This document shows, piece by piece, positions 32,337 through 40,885 of a stretch of DNA of 59,734 nt (position 1 is the first letter of the stretch; each line of letters begins with the position of its first letter). Location: positions 1-59,734 of the forward strand of contig JAFTWB010000001.1 in NCBI GenBank assembly GCA_017465505.1, given 5' to 3'. Made by a program: the position numbers and the translations under genes. The notes under the pieces are model-generated. The model did not search any database. It had not been told where the DNA came from and saw only the letters and a list, made by a program, of their open reading frames with translations. The stretch comes from Clostridia bacterium. GTDB taxonomy: Bacteria > Bacillota > Clostridia > Oscillospirales > Acutalibacteraceae.

Positions 32337-33029
32337 ATGAATTATTCTCATGAAGTACAGAAAATGTGCGTAGTTGCAAAGGGACCCCACCACGGCCCCG
32401 CACCTATTCCCGAAGAGGGCAAATGGGTAAAATCTTATCAGATCAGTGATATTTCCGGTCTTTCTCACGGTATCGGCTGGTGTGCACCTCAGCAGGGTAC
32501 ATGTAAGCTGACACTCAACGTTAAGGACGGTATTGTTGAAGAGGCTCTCGTTGAGACTCTCGGATGCTCCGGTATGACTCACTCCGCCGCTATGGCAGCT
32601 GAGATTCTTCCCGGCAAAACACTCTTAGAGTGCCTTAACACAGACTTGGTTTGTGACGCTATCAACACAGCTATGAGAAACATCTTTGAGCAGCTTGCTT
32701 ACGGCAGAACTCAGACAGCTTTCTCCGAGGACGGTCTTCCCATCGGCGCAGGTCTTGAGGACCTTGGCAAGGGCCTTCGTTCTCAGGTTGGTACAATGTT
32801 CTCCACAAAGGACAAGGGCGTTCGTTACATGGAAATGGCAGAAGGCTATGTTCTTAAGACAGCATTAGATGAGAACAACGAGGTTATCGGCTATCAGTTC
32901 GTTAAGCTCGGCAAGATGATGGAGGATATCCGTCACGGTATGAGCCCTGATGAGGCTTATAAGAACAACATCGGTCAGTACGGTCGCTTTGACGGCGCTG
33001 CTAAGTACATTGACCCCCGTGAAGAATAA
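32337..33029 (+). CDS. IscU-like iron-sulfur cluster assembly scaffold protein
   Basis: 230 residues. The N-terminal half resembles IscU/NifU-N: GWCAPQQGTCKLTLNVKDGIVEEALVE in pieces, GCSGMTHSAAMAAEIL and GKTLLECLNTDLVC, giving cysteines at about 49, 77 and 106 as possible cluster ligands. The C-terminal half is specific to this subfamily. It is always expected beside a GGGtGRT protein, and is here, 18 bp upstream of it. That pair is widespread in Clostridia but its cellular target is not established. No IscS or SufB gene is adjacent. Confidence 0.85.
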   Translation: MNYSHEVQKMCVVAKGPHHGPAPIPEEGKWVKSYQISDISGLSHGIGWCAPQQGTCKLTLNVKDGIVEEALVETLGCSGMTHSAAMAAEILPGKTLLECLNTDLVCDAINTAMRNIFEQLAYGRTQTAFSEDGLPIGAGLEDLGKGLRSQVGTMFSTKDKGVRYMEMAEGYVLKTALDENNEVIGYQFVKLGKMMEDIRHGMSPDEAYKNNIGQYGRFDGAAKYIDPREE

Positions 33030-33047
33030 GCAAGGAGGATTTTAGAA

Positions 33048-34049
33048 ATGGCAGTAACATTTGAAAGTATGGACAGAAGAATGCCTAAAATCAACAAATG
33101 CCTTGCTGAGTACGGTATTGCAGATTTAGAGGCAGCACGCAAGCTTTGTCTTGATAACGGCTTTGACCCCGACGAAATCGTTAAGGGTGTTCAGCCCATC
33201 GCATTTGAGAACGCTTCCTGGGCATATACACTGGGTTGCGCAGTTGCTCTTAAGAAGGGCACAAAAACAGCAGCAGAGGCTGCTGAGGCTATCGGTATCG
33301 GCCTCGAGGCTTTCTGTATTCCCGGCTCTGTTGCAGAGCAGAGAAACGTTGGTCTTGGCCACGGTAACCTCGGTGCAATGCTTTTAAGAGATGAGACAAA
33401 GTGCTTCGCTTTCTTAGCAGGTCACGAGTCCTTCGCAGCTGCTGAGGGTGCTATCGGTATCGCAAGAAACGCTAACAAGGCAAGAAAGGAACCCCTCAGA
33501 GTTATCCTTAACGGTCTTGGCAAAGACGCAGCTTACATCATCTCCAGAATCAACGGCTTTACTTATGTAAAGACAGAGTTCGACTACTTCACAGGCGAGC
33601 TTAAGATCGTTGAGGAGAGAGCTTTCTCCGACGGCGAGAGAGCAGCAGTTCGTTGCTACGGTGCAGACGACGTTCGCGAAGGCGTAGCAATTATGCAGTT
33701 TGAAAACGTTGGCGTTTCCATCACAGGTAACTCCACTAACCCCACAAGATTCCAGCACCCCGTTGCAGGTACTTACAAGAAGTGGGCTATCGAGAACGGC
33801 GTTAAGTACTTCTCCGTAGCAAGCGGCGGCGGCACAGGCAGAACACTTCACCCCGATAACATGGCAGCTGGTCCTGCTTCCTACGGTCTTACAGACACAA
33901 TGGGCCGTATGCACGGCGACGCTCAGTTTGCAGGTTCTTCTTCCGTTCCTGCTCACGTTGAGATGATGGGCCTTATCGGTATGGGTAACAACCCAATGGT
34001 TGGTGCTACAGTTGCTTGCGCAGTTGCAGTATATAATGCAATGAAATAA
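33048..34049 (+). CDS. GGGtGRT protein
   Basis: 333 residues, carrying the name-giving motif GGGTGRT at residues 260-266, with GHGNLGAML, ILNGLGKDAAYI and HGDAQFAGSSSVPAHVEMMG around it. Conserved family of unknown biochemistry, linked by context to Fe-S cluster handling through the scaffold-like partner upstream. GGAGG before the ATG. The last 64 bp are repeated at 51420-51483: the mobile element inserted here and rebuilt the gene end, replacing the original ...ATGAATAAGTAA with ...ATGAAATAA, so the protein probably lost or changed one or two terminal residues only. Confidence 0.9.
   Translation: MAVTFESMDRRMPKINKCLAEYGIADLEAARKLCLDNGFDPDEIVKGVQPIAFENASWAYTLGCAVALKKGTKTAAEAAEAIGIGLEAFCIPGSVAEQRNVGLGHGNLGAMLLRDETKCFAFLAGHESFAAAEGAIGIARNANKARKEPLRVILNGLGKDAAYIISRINGFTYVKTEFDYFTGELKIVEERAFSDGERAAVRCYGADDVREGVAIMQFENVGVSITGNSTNPTRFQHPVAGTYKKWAIENGVKYFSVASGGGTGRTLHPDNMAAGPASYGLTDTMGRMHGDAQFAGSSSVPAHVEMMGLIGMGNNPMVGATVACAVAVYNAMK
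33982..34045 (+). repeat. attL: 64-bp direct repeat, left end of mobile element
   Basis: Matches 51420-51483 at 62 of 64 positions without gaps; it encodes the end of the GGGtGRT protein. The integrase gene lies 290 bp inward, as expected for att/int layout. Confidence 0.93.
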
Positions 34050-34096
34050 TCCGAAAAACCGCATAAAATAGAGGTTTTTTGAATATTTAAAGAATT

Positions 34097-34130
34097 ACAG
34101 GGTTTGAAGTCAAACGGCTTTAAACCCTGT
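34097..34130 (+). terminator. Terminator supplied by the element just inside attL
   Basis: Stem ACAGGGTTT/AAACCCTGT with inner pairs, followed by TTTTTT. It now ends the GGGtGRT transcript. Confidence 0.85.
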
Positions 34131-34230
34131 TTTTTATTTTCAACATTGCAAATTTTCTACATTTTTTCAACATTTATTCCAAAAGCCTTTGGAAATAGGC
34201 CATTTTTTGAAAATAGATATGCTGAAAAAA

Positions 34231-34278
34231 TTACCTCATATCAGATATTTTGATATGCAGAAACTTCTTCCTCATAAC
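34231..34278 (+). promoter_or_regulatory. Candidate integrase arm-binding sites, left end
   Basis: Two related words, TTACCTCATATC (34231-34242) and TTCTTCCTCATAAC (34265-34278), recur in inverted orientation near attR (51366-51399). Confidence 0.45.
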
Positions 34279-34298
34279 ATAATTTTAAAATATATAAA

Positions 34299-34328
34299 AT
34301 AACCGAAAAGGAAATCCTTCTCGGTTAT
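34299..34328 (-). terminator. Integrase gene terminator
   Basis: Stem ATAACCGAAAAGG/CCTTCTCGGTTAT directly after the int stop on the minus strand, then a T-rich tail. Confidence 0.8.
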
Positions 34329-34332
34329 CTGT

Positions 34333-35814
34333 CTAAGCTGTTTTCAGTTTTTCTGAAAGTTCTTTTATTTCTTCCGATGTTAGCGATTTTAGAATATCAT
34401 CTACTTTCCTTTTGGAATTTAGTTTCTCAACAACTTGGTTAAACACAGCTTCTTCCAAGTGCATATACATTTGAGTGATGGTTGATTGCTCTTTATGACC
34501 CATCAAGCTTGTGATGATATACTCTTCAAATCCCAAAGACCTCAGTCTGGAAGCATAAGTATGTCTTAGGGAGTGAAAATTAAAGGTTGCCGAAATAAGG
34601 TCATTACCTTCAAATCCGTGGATTTTTCTGGTTACATAATCCATATTGCCAGAGTTAAAATATTCTCCGTTGTGACGTCGGAAAACGAAGTCCAATTCAT
34701 AACCAATTCCAGATTGATTAAGAATTCCGTTCTCGTAATCGTCTGTCGCTGTTCTTGTAGTTCGTGAGTTAAAAGAAGTAAAATCAGTAAAATGAACCGG
34801 AGAGGTTCTGCGAGTATAGAAATACCTCTTGAACTTGTCTCCATATTTTTTACGGTTTGCTTTTTGACAGTCAAGCTCATCTTTTAGTAACTGTTCAACT
34901 TCTGCTGTTAAAGGCACTGCTCTTTTGCTTTCGTATTTCGGGTTTGACACATAATACTTAAAATCAGATAGTACAGGATGTTCGTTTAGTTGTTTTTGCT
35001 CCCATTCGTTTGGAGTGTAGCTCTTAGTTCTTCTCTGAACCTGTCTTAAAACAAACATTGTGTGAGTTTCAAAGGAAATGTCATTCCAAGTAAGTCCAAA
35101 AACTTCTGCTAATCGCAGACCACAGTTTTCCATCAGCTTGATAGCTAAGTTTTGCTGACAGCCAGCAGGGTATAGTTCGTAAATCTGTTGCAGGACTTCT
35201 GTGGTAATAGCATTTCTGAATTGACCTGATTTTACTTTATTTGGTTGTTTGCGAGTGTTATGTAGTGTTGCTGATAAAACGGGGTTTTTAGCAATATATT
35301 CACTTTTGACAGCATAATTAAAAGACTGTCTTAATAGAGCTCTGACATTTTGCAGAGTACAGTTTGATATAGTGGAATTCATATAGATGTCATCATTTAA
35401 GAAAACCTCTATCTCTGTTGTTGATATATCTGCTAACGCACGATTGCCAAACTTAGGGAATATTAAGTTTTTGAACAACTTTTCATACCCATACATCGTG
35501 CTTTCCTTAACCAAAGAACGTTTATACGGAATCCATAGGTCTTCTATGTAATCAGAAAATCGCATACGAGAGATTTTGCTGTCTGTTTTAGTTGTAGGGG
35601 TAAAACCTTTATAGAGTTCATCGAAGTATTGTTCGCCTGCTTTGAGGGCAGATTTTTTACTTAAAAAGCCACTTTTAGTAGCGAATTCTCTTTTGCCGTC
35701 CTTAGTGCGATAAGGCATTTCAAAGCGGTAAGACCAGGATGTGCTACCATCCTTTTTTCTGTATTTGGATTTGAACACATGAACTATTCTGTTAGTTTCT
35801 TTTGCTGTACTCAT
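34333..35814 (-). CDS. int: Tyrosine site-specific integrase
   Basis: 493 residues. N-terminal arm-binding domain (about 1-75), SAM-like core-binding domain (about 85-185, ending in RALLRQSFNYAVKSEYIAKNP), and a catalytic domain with R234 (CGLRLAEVFGLTW), H414-x2-R417 (FHSLRHTYASRL), H440 (MGHKEQS) and nucleophile Y450 (TQMYMHL). All catalytic residues are present, so it should be active. It would recombine the GGGtGRT-gene site. ATG at 35814 has GGAGGGTGA upstream and lies 13 bp after xis. Confidence 0.95.
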   Translation of the reverse strand: MSTAKETNRIVHVFKSKYRKKDGSTSWSYRFEMPYRTKDGKREFATKSGFLSKKSALKAGEQYFDELYKGFTPTTKTDSKISRMRFSDYIEDLWIPYKRSLVKESTMYGYEKLFKNLIFPKFGNRALADISTTEIEVFLNDDIYMNSTISNCTLQNVRALLRQSFNYAVKSEYIAKNPVLSATLHNTRKQPNKVKSGQFRNAITTEVLQQIYELYPAGCQQNLAIKLMENCGLRLAEVFGLTWNDISFETHTMFVLRQVQRRTKSYTPNEWEQKQLNEHPVLSDFKYYVSNPKYESKRAVPLTAEVEQLLKDELDCQKANRKKYGDKFKRYFYTRRTSPVHFTDFTSFNSRTTRTATDDYENGILNQSGIGYELDFVFRRHNGEYFNSGNMDYVTRKIHGFEGNDLISATFNFHSLRHTYASRLRSLGFEEYIITSLMGHKEQSTITQMYMHLEEAVFNQVVEKLNSKRKVDDILKSLTSEEIKELSEKLKTA

Positions 35815-35827
35815 AAAATCACCCTCC

Positions 35828-36070
35828 TTAGGCAGATAGAACATAATGGTTCTGAGGATTGTTAAAGTCAATAACTTGTCCTTCTGTTTCTTTTAAGAAA
35901 TCAGCAAGTGCTTCATGTCTTACTTTTAGACCGCCGATGTTTAATGCTGGAAGACGGTTAGAATGGATAAGTATATATACTCTGTCCTTGCTAATAGATA
36001 ACAACTCTGCTACTTCCTTAACTGTATATAGTTTAATATCGTTTTGAATGATAGTATCTGTGTCTCTCAT
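35828..36070 (-). CDS. xis: Excisionase-type HTH protein
   Basis: 80 residues. A MerR-like winged helix of the excisionase family: LYTVKEVAELLSISKDRVYILIHSNRLPALNIGGLKVR. In relatives of Tn916 and similar elements such proteins bend att DNA and direct excision. Placed 13 bp before int and co-transcribed with it. Confidence 0.9.
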   Translation of the reverse strand: MRDTDTIIQNDIKLYTVKEVAELLSISKDRVYILIHSNRLPALNIGGLKVRHEALADFLKETEGQVIDFNNPQNHYVLSA

Positions 36071-36310
36071 AAAGTTTTCCTTTCTAAAAATTCGATATAG
36101 TTTGAAGTGTATTTTCTGATGATATATTACTTTACTAAATGTACCGCGTCAAACGCTGTAAGTGATGTTGATTTATACTGATTTGTACATAGCGCACAAT
36201 GAATTTTCTGTATTATTTTTATCTTTCAAAAAAGTCTTTATATATTGTGTCTTTTGAAGATATTTATTTAAAAAATTCGGCATTACGCTGAATCTGTGAT
36301 TTGTCAAAAT

Positions 36311-36346
36311 AGTAATTAACGGAGCGATTACACCCCGTTAATTACT
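36311..36346. repeat. 12-bp inverted repeat hairpin upstream of xis
   Basis: AGTAATTAACGG (36311-36322) and its perfect complement (36335-36346). The 300-bp stretch 36071-36371 holds no gene I can support; this hairpin may end the 36372 gene or be a regulator site for xis-int. Confidence 0.5.
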
Positions 36347-36371
36347 GAATCTTAGATAACGAGAGGGTACG

Positions 36372-36554
36372 TTAATTTTCTTTTACACGAAGTGGAAGTG
36401 ATGTAGCTTCAAGTATAAGATTAAGCATATTTTCTTTGCTAAACACTTCATCAAGCGTTGCGTTTTCTCTAAAAACACTACCATCTTGATTATGCACTGT
36501 AAATGTTGGTTGAGATATACCACTCTTCATATTTTCTTTGTATCTACACTTCAT
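36372..36554 (-). CDS. Small element protein, unknown
   Basis: 60 residues from the ATG at 36554 (AAAGGAG upstream): basic N terminus KCRYKENMKSG, a short beta stretch PTFTVHNQDGSVFREN and a helical C terminus. The layout TVHNQDG...A(T/S)LDEVF resembles short element-borne proteins of unknown role. No function assigned. Confidence 0.5.
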   Translation of the reverse strand: MKCRYKENMKSGISQPTFTVHNQDGSVFRENATLDEVFSKENMLNLILEATSLPLRVKEN

Positions 36555-36577
36555 TTGACTTTCTCCTTTCTTTATTT

Positions 36578-37120
36578 TTATTTTATGTACATCCGTGATG
36601 GTACAAAGTTCTTGTTTGTATTGTTGTGTTGCAAATGTACAAACCTTAGTTTTTCCGGTAACATCTTGTTGCAAAAATAGGAAGTGTTAAAACTAGCTGT
36701 TTTGCCATCAAAACTTACCTTTTTATCAACGATGAGTAATTCAAGATTCTTCTCTAAAAAGAAGTTTCCTATCTCTTGATAATTTAGACATTCAAGATTA
36801 AGTAACATTGCAAATGGCTTGTTAAGGGTGTATAGTCATTCCAACACATTTAGTTTGCAACTAAATGGTGGGTTGCTGACGATGTAGTCATAATGTTCTT
36901 TTGGTTCATACTTAAAAAAGTCTTGACCGGTATTTATATGTGAATAAATCACTTTACAACCGTGTTCTTTAAGCGCAATTACGAACTCGCTGTTTTCCAA
37001 ATCAAACGGACACCACACGGTTGAACCTTTTGGGATATACTCTAAAATTGGTTTAACCAAAATAGCAGGGGTATATCTTTCGTCGTTTTTAGTTTTTTTA
37101 CCAATAAAATTATTTTCCAT
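36578..37120 (-). pseudogene. Adenine-specific DNA methyltransferase-like gene with an in-frame stop
   Basis: An ATG-led frame of 180 codons is interrupted after codon 94 by TGA at 36836-36838 and then continues in the same frame to 36578. The first part has the DNA/RNA N6-adenine methyltransferase motif NPPF (DYIVSNPPFS) and a preceding VIYSHINTGQDFF segment. The second part (PFAMLLNLECLNYQEIGNF) is the expected continuation. The stop replaces what would be an arginine codon (CGA to TGA is one transition). Protein of this length is typical of small phage/ICE methylases without a target-recognition domain. Either a real nonsense mutation or a sequencing error. Confidence 0.75.
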
Positions 37121-37147
37121 ATTTATTTTCTCCTTTTATTTTATTAA

Positions 37148-37213
37148 GGAGAAATAATCTGCTATTGGATGACGTTATTCTATTTTAGGGATGGAGAAAA
37201 TGATTATTTCTCC
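37148..37213. repeat. Inverted repeat upstream of the methyltransferase pseudogene
   Basis: Perfect 12-bp arms GGAGAAATAATC (37148-37159) and GATTATTTCTCC (37202-37213). The left arm overlaps the region where ribosome binding would be controlled. Confidence 0.5.
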
Positions 37214-37257
37214 TGTGTTAATAATAATTGTATAGTTTGGTGTATTTGTACTTACTA

Positions 37258-37440
37258 TCAATCACGAACTGGATTACCATTACAATCGTGAAAATAATGG
37301 GTTAAAGAACAACACTGGCAATTGCGAAGTTCAGGTTCTATCTTGTAGGCACAATATTCAAGCAAGTTATAGCATTCAGGTTTAAATCTGAATGCAGACA
37401 TATCAACCTCTTTTAATACAGGATTTTGATTATCTTTCAT
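37258..37440 (-). CDS. Small cysteine-containing element protein
   Basis: 60 residues from the ATG at 37440 (GGAGG upstream), with cysteines in PECYNLLEYCAYK and RNCQCCSLTHYFHDC, possibly a metal knuckle. No family recognised. Confidence 0.5.
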   Translation of the reverse strand: MKDNQNPVLKEVDMSAFRFKPECYNLLEYCAYKIEPELRNCQCCSLTHYFHDCNGNPVRD

Positions 37441-37459
37441 TAGATTCCTCCTTTCTGTG

Positions 37460-37705
37460 TTAGTCCATATAGACATCCTGGTAGATGTCTATATGGTTCT
37501 CTATGTTGCTTGCGATTAAATCACGGAGTTCCCATTCGCTTTTAATAGAGTTCGTGAGAACACCAAACATAAGTGATTTAATTCCATAGTTCTTATGGTA
37601 AAGATAAAGTTCTGTTGTGTCTTTTACTTCGTGTGCTTCCACACAGAAGCCATCAAAAATTCCTGCAAAGTCATAAACTTTGATTTCCTTTGTATTAAAT
37701 TTCAT
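37460..37705 (-). CDS. Small element protein, unknown
   Basis: 81 residues, acidic: starts KFNTKEIKVYDFAGIFDGFC, followed by a helical C-terminal part ending NIENHIDIYQDVYMD. AAGGAG before the ATG. No family recognised; read in the same direction as the surrounding small genes. Confidence 0.5.
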   Translation of the reverse strand: MKFNTKEIKVYDFAGIFDGFCVEAHEVKDTTELYLYHKNYGIKSLMFGVLTNSIKSEWELRDLIASNIENHIDIYQDVYMD

Positions 37706-37792
37706 AATAAAGTCTCCTTTAAGTTAATTGTTGATGTTGTGGCAGAAGAACTGATAAATCAGTTCTTCTGCTGTAATATTTCGGGGTGTTGC

Positions 37793-38155
37793 TTAAATAA
37801 ATGCTTTAAACCTAGTCGGTTTAGGAATATTTTCCAAATCAAGAAGAGCGTCGCATACGATAAAAGCATCAAACTGCTTATATCTCTTCGTGATATGCTC
37901 CTTAATTTTTGCATCCAATTCATCAATGTTGCCCGAGTAATGAACGTCAGCTCTACGAAGCTCAAGAGGGAACTTGTTGCTGTAACGGTCAAAACTAAAT
38001 GCTTCCAGACCATAGTCACATTGATGATATGCATTGATATACTTAATGCCTTTACCATCTTTGAGTTCTACATAGGTGAAAACATATTCACCGTCTTTTA
38101 GCTTCTGGCAAACATCATCAACTGATGTGCATTGATATAGTAATTTATCAATCAT
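37793..38155 (-). CDS. Element protein, unknown (120 aa)
   Basis: 120 residues from the ATG at 38155, which has a strong AAAGGAGGA; the longer open frame upstream overlaps the next gene and is unlikely. Alternating strands and helices (VFTYVELKDGKGIKYINAY, KRYKQFDAFIVCDALLDLEN). Overlaps the upstream 38148 gene by 8 bp, so coupled translation is likely. No family recognised. Confidence 0.55.
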   Translation of the reverse strand: MIDKLLYQCTSVDDVCQKLKDGEYVFTYVELKDGKGIKYINAYHQCDYGLEAFSFDRYSNKFPLELRRADVHYSGNIDELDAKIKEHITKRYKQFDAFIVCDALLDLENIPKPTRFKAFI

Positions 38156-38438
38156 ACAGTCGTCCTCCTTTCCTAATTGGTGATACTTGTGACGTTTTAT
38201 AGAAGTTTGCCTTGACAGGTATAGTCTTGCAAACCTTGATACATTTACCATCCTCGTCATACACGTTGTGTGGTGCATAGATGTGAATGATAAGCTTAGT
38301 GATAGGTGTTTCATCCTTATTCACTTTGCTACCTCTCTTTCGCCAAACATTTTTGGTGAGAAGTTCGTCTGTCTCGGCGAGAAGTCCAGATTTGACTAAT
38401 CTTTCTTTCTCCTTACTGATGATTTTTTGGTTATTCAT
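38148..38438 (-). CDS. Element protein, unknown (96 aa)
   Basis: 96 residues, basic N-terminal helix (KIISKEKERLVKSGLLAETD) and a beta-rich C-terminal part (LIIHIYAPHNVYDEDGK). GGAGG before the ATG. Divergent from the HTH gene at 38680 and possibly repressed by it. Confidence 0.55.
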   Translation of the reverse strand: MNNQKIISKEKERLVKSGLLAETDELLTKNVWRKRGSKVNKDETPITKLIIHIYAPHNVYDEDGKCIKVCKTIPVKANFYKTSQVSPIRKGGRLYD

Positions 38439-38593
38439 TGAATAACCTCCTTTCTATGTAATGAAGCATTTAATCATAACGATTGTTCAAGTTGATTTCT
38501 TGCTTTGGTTGTATATTACCTCCGAAATGCAACAAAATCAAGAAAATACGATGCAACATAATTTGAAATATAGTTATATGCAACATTTCGTGC

Positions 38594-38622
38594 TTGACGA
38601 GCTAAATATAGTAGTATATAAT
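38594..38622 (+). promoter_or_regulatory. Promoter of the 38680 regulator
   Basis: TTGACG (38594-38599), 17 bp, TATAAT (38617-38622). Confidence 0.7.
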
Positions 38623-38679
38623 AGTTTTATAGACACAAAATTATACTGACAATCATTACTTAAATCGGAGGGAATCCTG

Positions 38680-39273
38680 ATGAATACTAGTAAAAAAGGA
38701 TTTTTAGAACGAGTAAAGACCAAGGAACGAGATTACTCTAAATCAGAAAAAAAGATATGCAGTGAAAAATTAAAAGCTTTTTATGACCTGTGTAATACAG
38801 CTAAGGGTATAGAAAACAACATATTAGGTAGCCGAATTAAGTTTATTCGCAAATCAAAAAACGTAAAAATTACTACACTTGCTGATAAATGCTACGTCGA
38901 TAGAAGCACGATATATCGAATAGAAAACGGGGAAAATAAAACTTTGCCTTGGTTTGATACAATTTCAAAAATTGTTTTTGCTTTGGACTATGATATAGAT
39001 AGTTTTGTTATGTTTCCCGATGATAATGAAAAGTGGAAGAGAATTCTGCGAGCAAGTAATCCAGTTTCAGATAGCTTTATTGAAGAAGTGCAATTACCAA
39101 CAGAATGCGAACTTAACAATATAAAAGCGGAAATATTCAAGAAGCTTGATGCCGATTATGTCTATTACGAAGAAAACGGAAAGAAAATAATTATTTCTGA
39201 TAAAAATATAGAATTGTTAAGGATAAACATTTACAATGCGTTTGAAACATTAGAATACATTTTGAAAAAATAA
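38680..39273 (+). CDS. XRE-family transcriptional regulator
   Basis: 197 residues. A lysine-rich N terminus, then the HTH near residues 50-105 (LGSRIKFIRKSKNVKITTLADKC, VDRSTIYRIENGENK) and a C-terminal domain of about 90 residues without recognised motifs. It is divergent from the block of small minus-strand genes, a common place for the element's control protein. GGAGGG before the ATG; ended by a perfect terminator. Confidence 0.8.
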   Translation: MNTSKKGFLERVKTKERDYSKSEKKICSEKLKAFYDLCNTAKGIENNILGSRIKFIRKSKNVKITTLADKCYVDRSTIYRIENGENKTLPWFDTISKIVFALDYDIDSFVMFPDDNEKWKRILRASNPVSDSFIEEVQLPTECELNNIKAEIFKKLDADYVYYEENGKKIIISDKNIELLRINIYNAFETLEYILKK

Positions 39274-39284
39274 ACGAGCATAAG

Positions 39285-39316
39285 AAAAAACCGTAGCAAA
39301 TTTGCTACGGTTTTTT
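39285..39316 (+). terminator. Terminator of the 38680 regulator
   Basis: Perfect 16-bp palindrome AAAAAACCGTAGC.../...GCTACGGTTTTTT; symmetrical, so active in both directions. Confidence 0.9.
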
Positions 39317-39321
39317 CTCTG

Positions 39322-39483
39322 TCAATCTGCGTTTAATACATCATCAGCTACTCCTGTGTAGTCTATATTATTATTTTCGTCTGGCGTTTTAGTTGTATCA
39401 CGAATTGGAATAACTTTGTCTTTTATTTCTTCAAATATATTTCTGTTTCTGAGTTTTTGTAGGTTCTCTGATTTGGTAATCAT
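39322..39483 (-). CDS. Small acidic protein coupled to the ArdC-like gene
   Basis: 53 residues (MITKSENLQKLRNRNIFEEI at the start, acidic tail DDVLNAD). The ATG overlaps the stop of the upstream ardC-like gene as ATGA, with GGAGGA 6 nt upstream. Unknown; the coupling suggests a partner of the ArdC-like protein. Confidence 0.6.
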   Translation of the reverse strand: MITKSENLQKLRNRNIFEEIKDKVIPIRDTTKTPDENNNIDYTGVADDVLNAD

Positions 39484-40475
39484 CTGCATTCCTCCTGACT
39501 TATGTATTCATTTACTTGTTCTTTTTCTAATTCTCTTAAACATTCCAAAATTAACTCACAAGCCTTTTCTGCTTTTGCAGAGGCAGAGATAATCTCGGAT
39601 GGTCTATCTTTCAGATATGAAGACCAACTATGAATGTAGGCAACACTATTATCAGGTGTTTCTTCATCATCTGGTATATGAAGCTCTGAACATAATATCT
39701 CTGCTGAAATCTCTGCTATCAATTCCTCTTTACTGTAATTTTGCATTGCTTCTTTAACATCTGAAACACTGTCTTTTTCAAATCTTCCTAAAAACATTCC
39801 TGTGCTGTGTGCCATTTCGTGAGCAATAGTATGTATATAGTTGTATATTGAAATAAAATTAGATATATCAGGTACTCTGATTTTCATATCGTGAGAAAAA
39901 TATGCTTGTGTGCCATCTTTAATAATCTCGATTTCAATTCCGTATTTTTTGCAATAGTAGTTAAATAAACGGTTAAACTTATCTAAACTCAGGCGCATTT
40001 GTTCTGTTGCTTCTTCGTGAGTATAGTGTTTAAACTCAAACCGTGAGGGAAGATTTTCTCCATTGTCTTTTCTGACAACATCTTCACGACTATAAACGTG
40101 GTAGTATTTCAAAAACCCTTTTTTAATTTCGTTGCCGTTCTTGTCTAATTTTGGTTCGCCTGTTTCTTCATCAAGAACCGACCTAGTGTTGTAATAGCAA
40201 ACTATATTACCCTTTGCACCTTTTCTAATTTGGTATTCGGTAGCACCCTTTTTTTGGTTCATTTCCTGAACCATATTAAATGTTAGGTACTCGTTATTTT
40301 CTAATAATATGCGGTTAATTCCCCTGTAAGGAAGTTGTGTATCATAACTGTATGCTCTGTCGGGAGCGCCCTCTGCAAAAGGCTTAACCCACCTGAAAAC
40401 TTCCCCTGCTTTTTCTGCTTCGTCCATTCTTTTCATAATGGTATCTGTGATTATTTTTGCTACGCTTATTTTCAT
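39480..40475 (-). CDS. ArdC-like antirestriction protein (ssDNA-binding plus zincin domain)
   Basis: 331 residues. Residues 1-130 match the ArdC N-terminal ssDNA-binding domain (PYRGINRILLE, KKGATEYQIRKGAKG). Residues 165-300 hold a zincin-like metallopeptidase domain with HEMAH (H219, E220, H223) and E255 as probable third ligand, in AHEMAHSTG and EELIAEISAE. ArdC proteins are carried by conjugative plasmids and elements and protect incoming single-stranded DNA; RP4-type ArdC blocks some restriction enzymes. A helper of transfer here. Own start at 40475. Confidence 0.88.
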   Translation of the reverse strand: MKISVAKIITDTIMKRMDEAEKAGEVFRWVKPFAEGAPDRAYSYDTQLPYRGINRILLENNEYLTFNMVQEMNQKKGATEYQIRKGAKGNIVCYYNTRSVLDEETGEPKLDKNGNEIKKGFLKYYHVYSREDVVRKDNGENLPSRFEFKHYTHEEATEQMRLSLDKFNRLFNYYCKKYGIEIEIIKDGTQAYFSHDMKIRVPDISNFISIYNYIHTIAHEMAHSTGMFLGRFEKDSVSDVKEAMQNYSKEELIAEISAEILCSELHIPDDEETPDNSVAYIHSWSSYLKDRPSEIISASAKAEKACELILECLRELEKEQVNEYISQEECR

Positions 40476-40491
40476 AATTCATTCTCCTTTG

Positions 40492-40698
40492 CTATTTCAT
40501 TATATTTTCGGCTGTAATTATTGCTGAATATGCATCTTTTAACGCTACATAGGTATCTCCGTATTCTGAAATTGCATTGTTTTTCTCAATGATACCGATG
40601 ACATATTCCAATTCTTTTTTACTCCAAGTATTTCTGCTTTCAAGGTCTGTTGCAAATGCTTCATTGGCTTTCTTATTGATTTCTACTGATAAAATCAT
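40492..40698 (-). CDS. Small element protein, unknown (68 aa)
   Basis: 68 residues from the ATG at 40698 (GGAG upstream), helical: KKANEAFATDLESRNTWSKK, YVIGIIEKNNAISEYGDTYV. No family recognised. Preceded by the first complete copy of the terminator/leader module. Confidence 0.55.
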   Translation of the reverse strand: MILSVEINKKANEAFATDLESRNTWSKKELEYVIGIIEKNNAISEYGDTYVALKDAYSAIITAENIMK

Positions 40699-40713
40699 AA
40701 CTTTTTCTCCTTC

Positions 40714-40874
40714 TCGCACTCAGGGATTTTAGAGTTTAAATAGTATAGATTACCCAAGCGATTTCGCTGTTAAGCAATATAAGAATGACAGATGAAAAAC
40801 AAAAAGATTTTCCCTCATAACTTTTTTGCAAAAAAATAAACCGTAGCTCTAAAATAGAACTACGGTTTTTGAAT
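40714..40874 (-). repeat. Terminator/leader module, copy 1
   Basis: 161 bp about 95% identical to 41142-41303. Read on the minus strand it holds a hairpin terminator (CCGTAG/CTACGG) with a T run, a middle stretch with GTCATTCTTATATTGC, the palindrome AGCGAAATCGCT, and the leader of the next gene. Confidence 0.85.
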
Positions 40875-40885
40875 AGTGGAGTAGT

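Noticed and set aside
36836-36838. TGA as selenocysteine or tryptophan
   Set aside because: The TGA replaces an arginine-like position, there is no obvious SECIS hairpin, and TGA ends other genes here such as hipB and degV.
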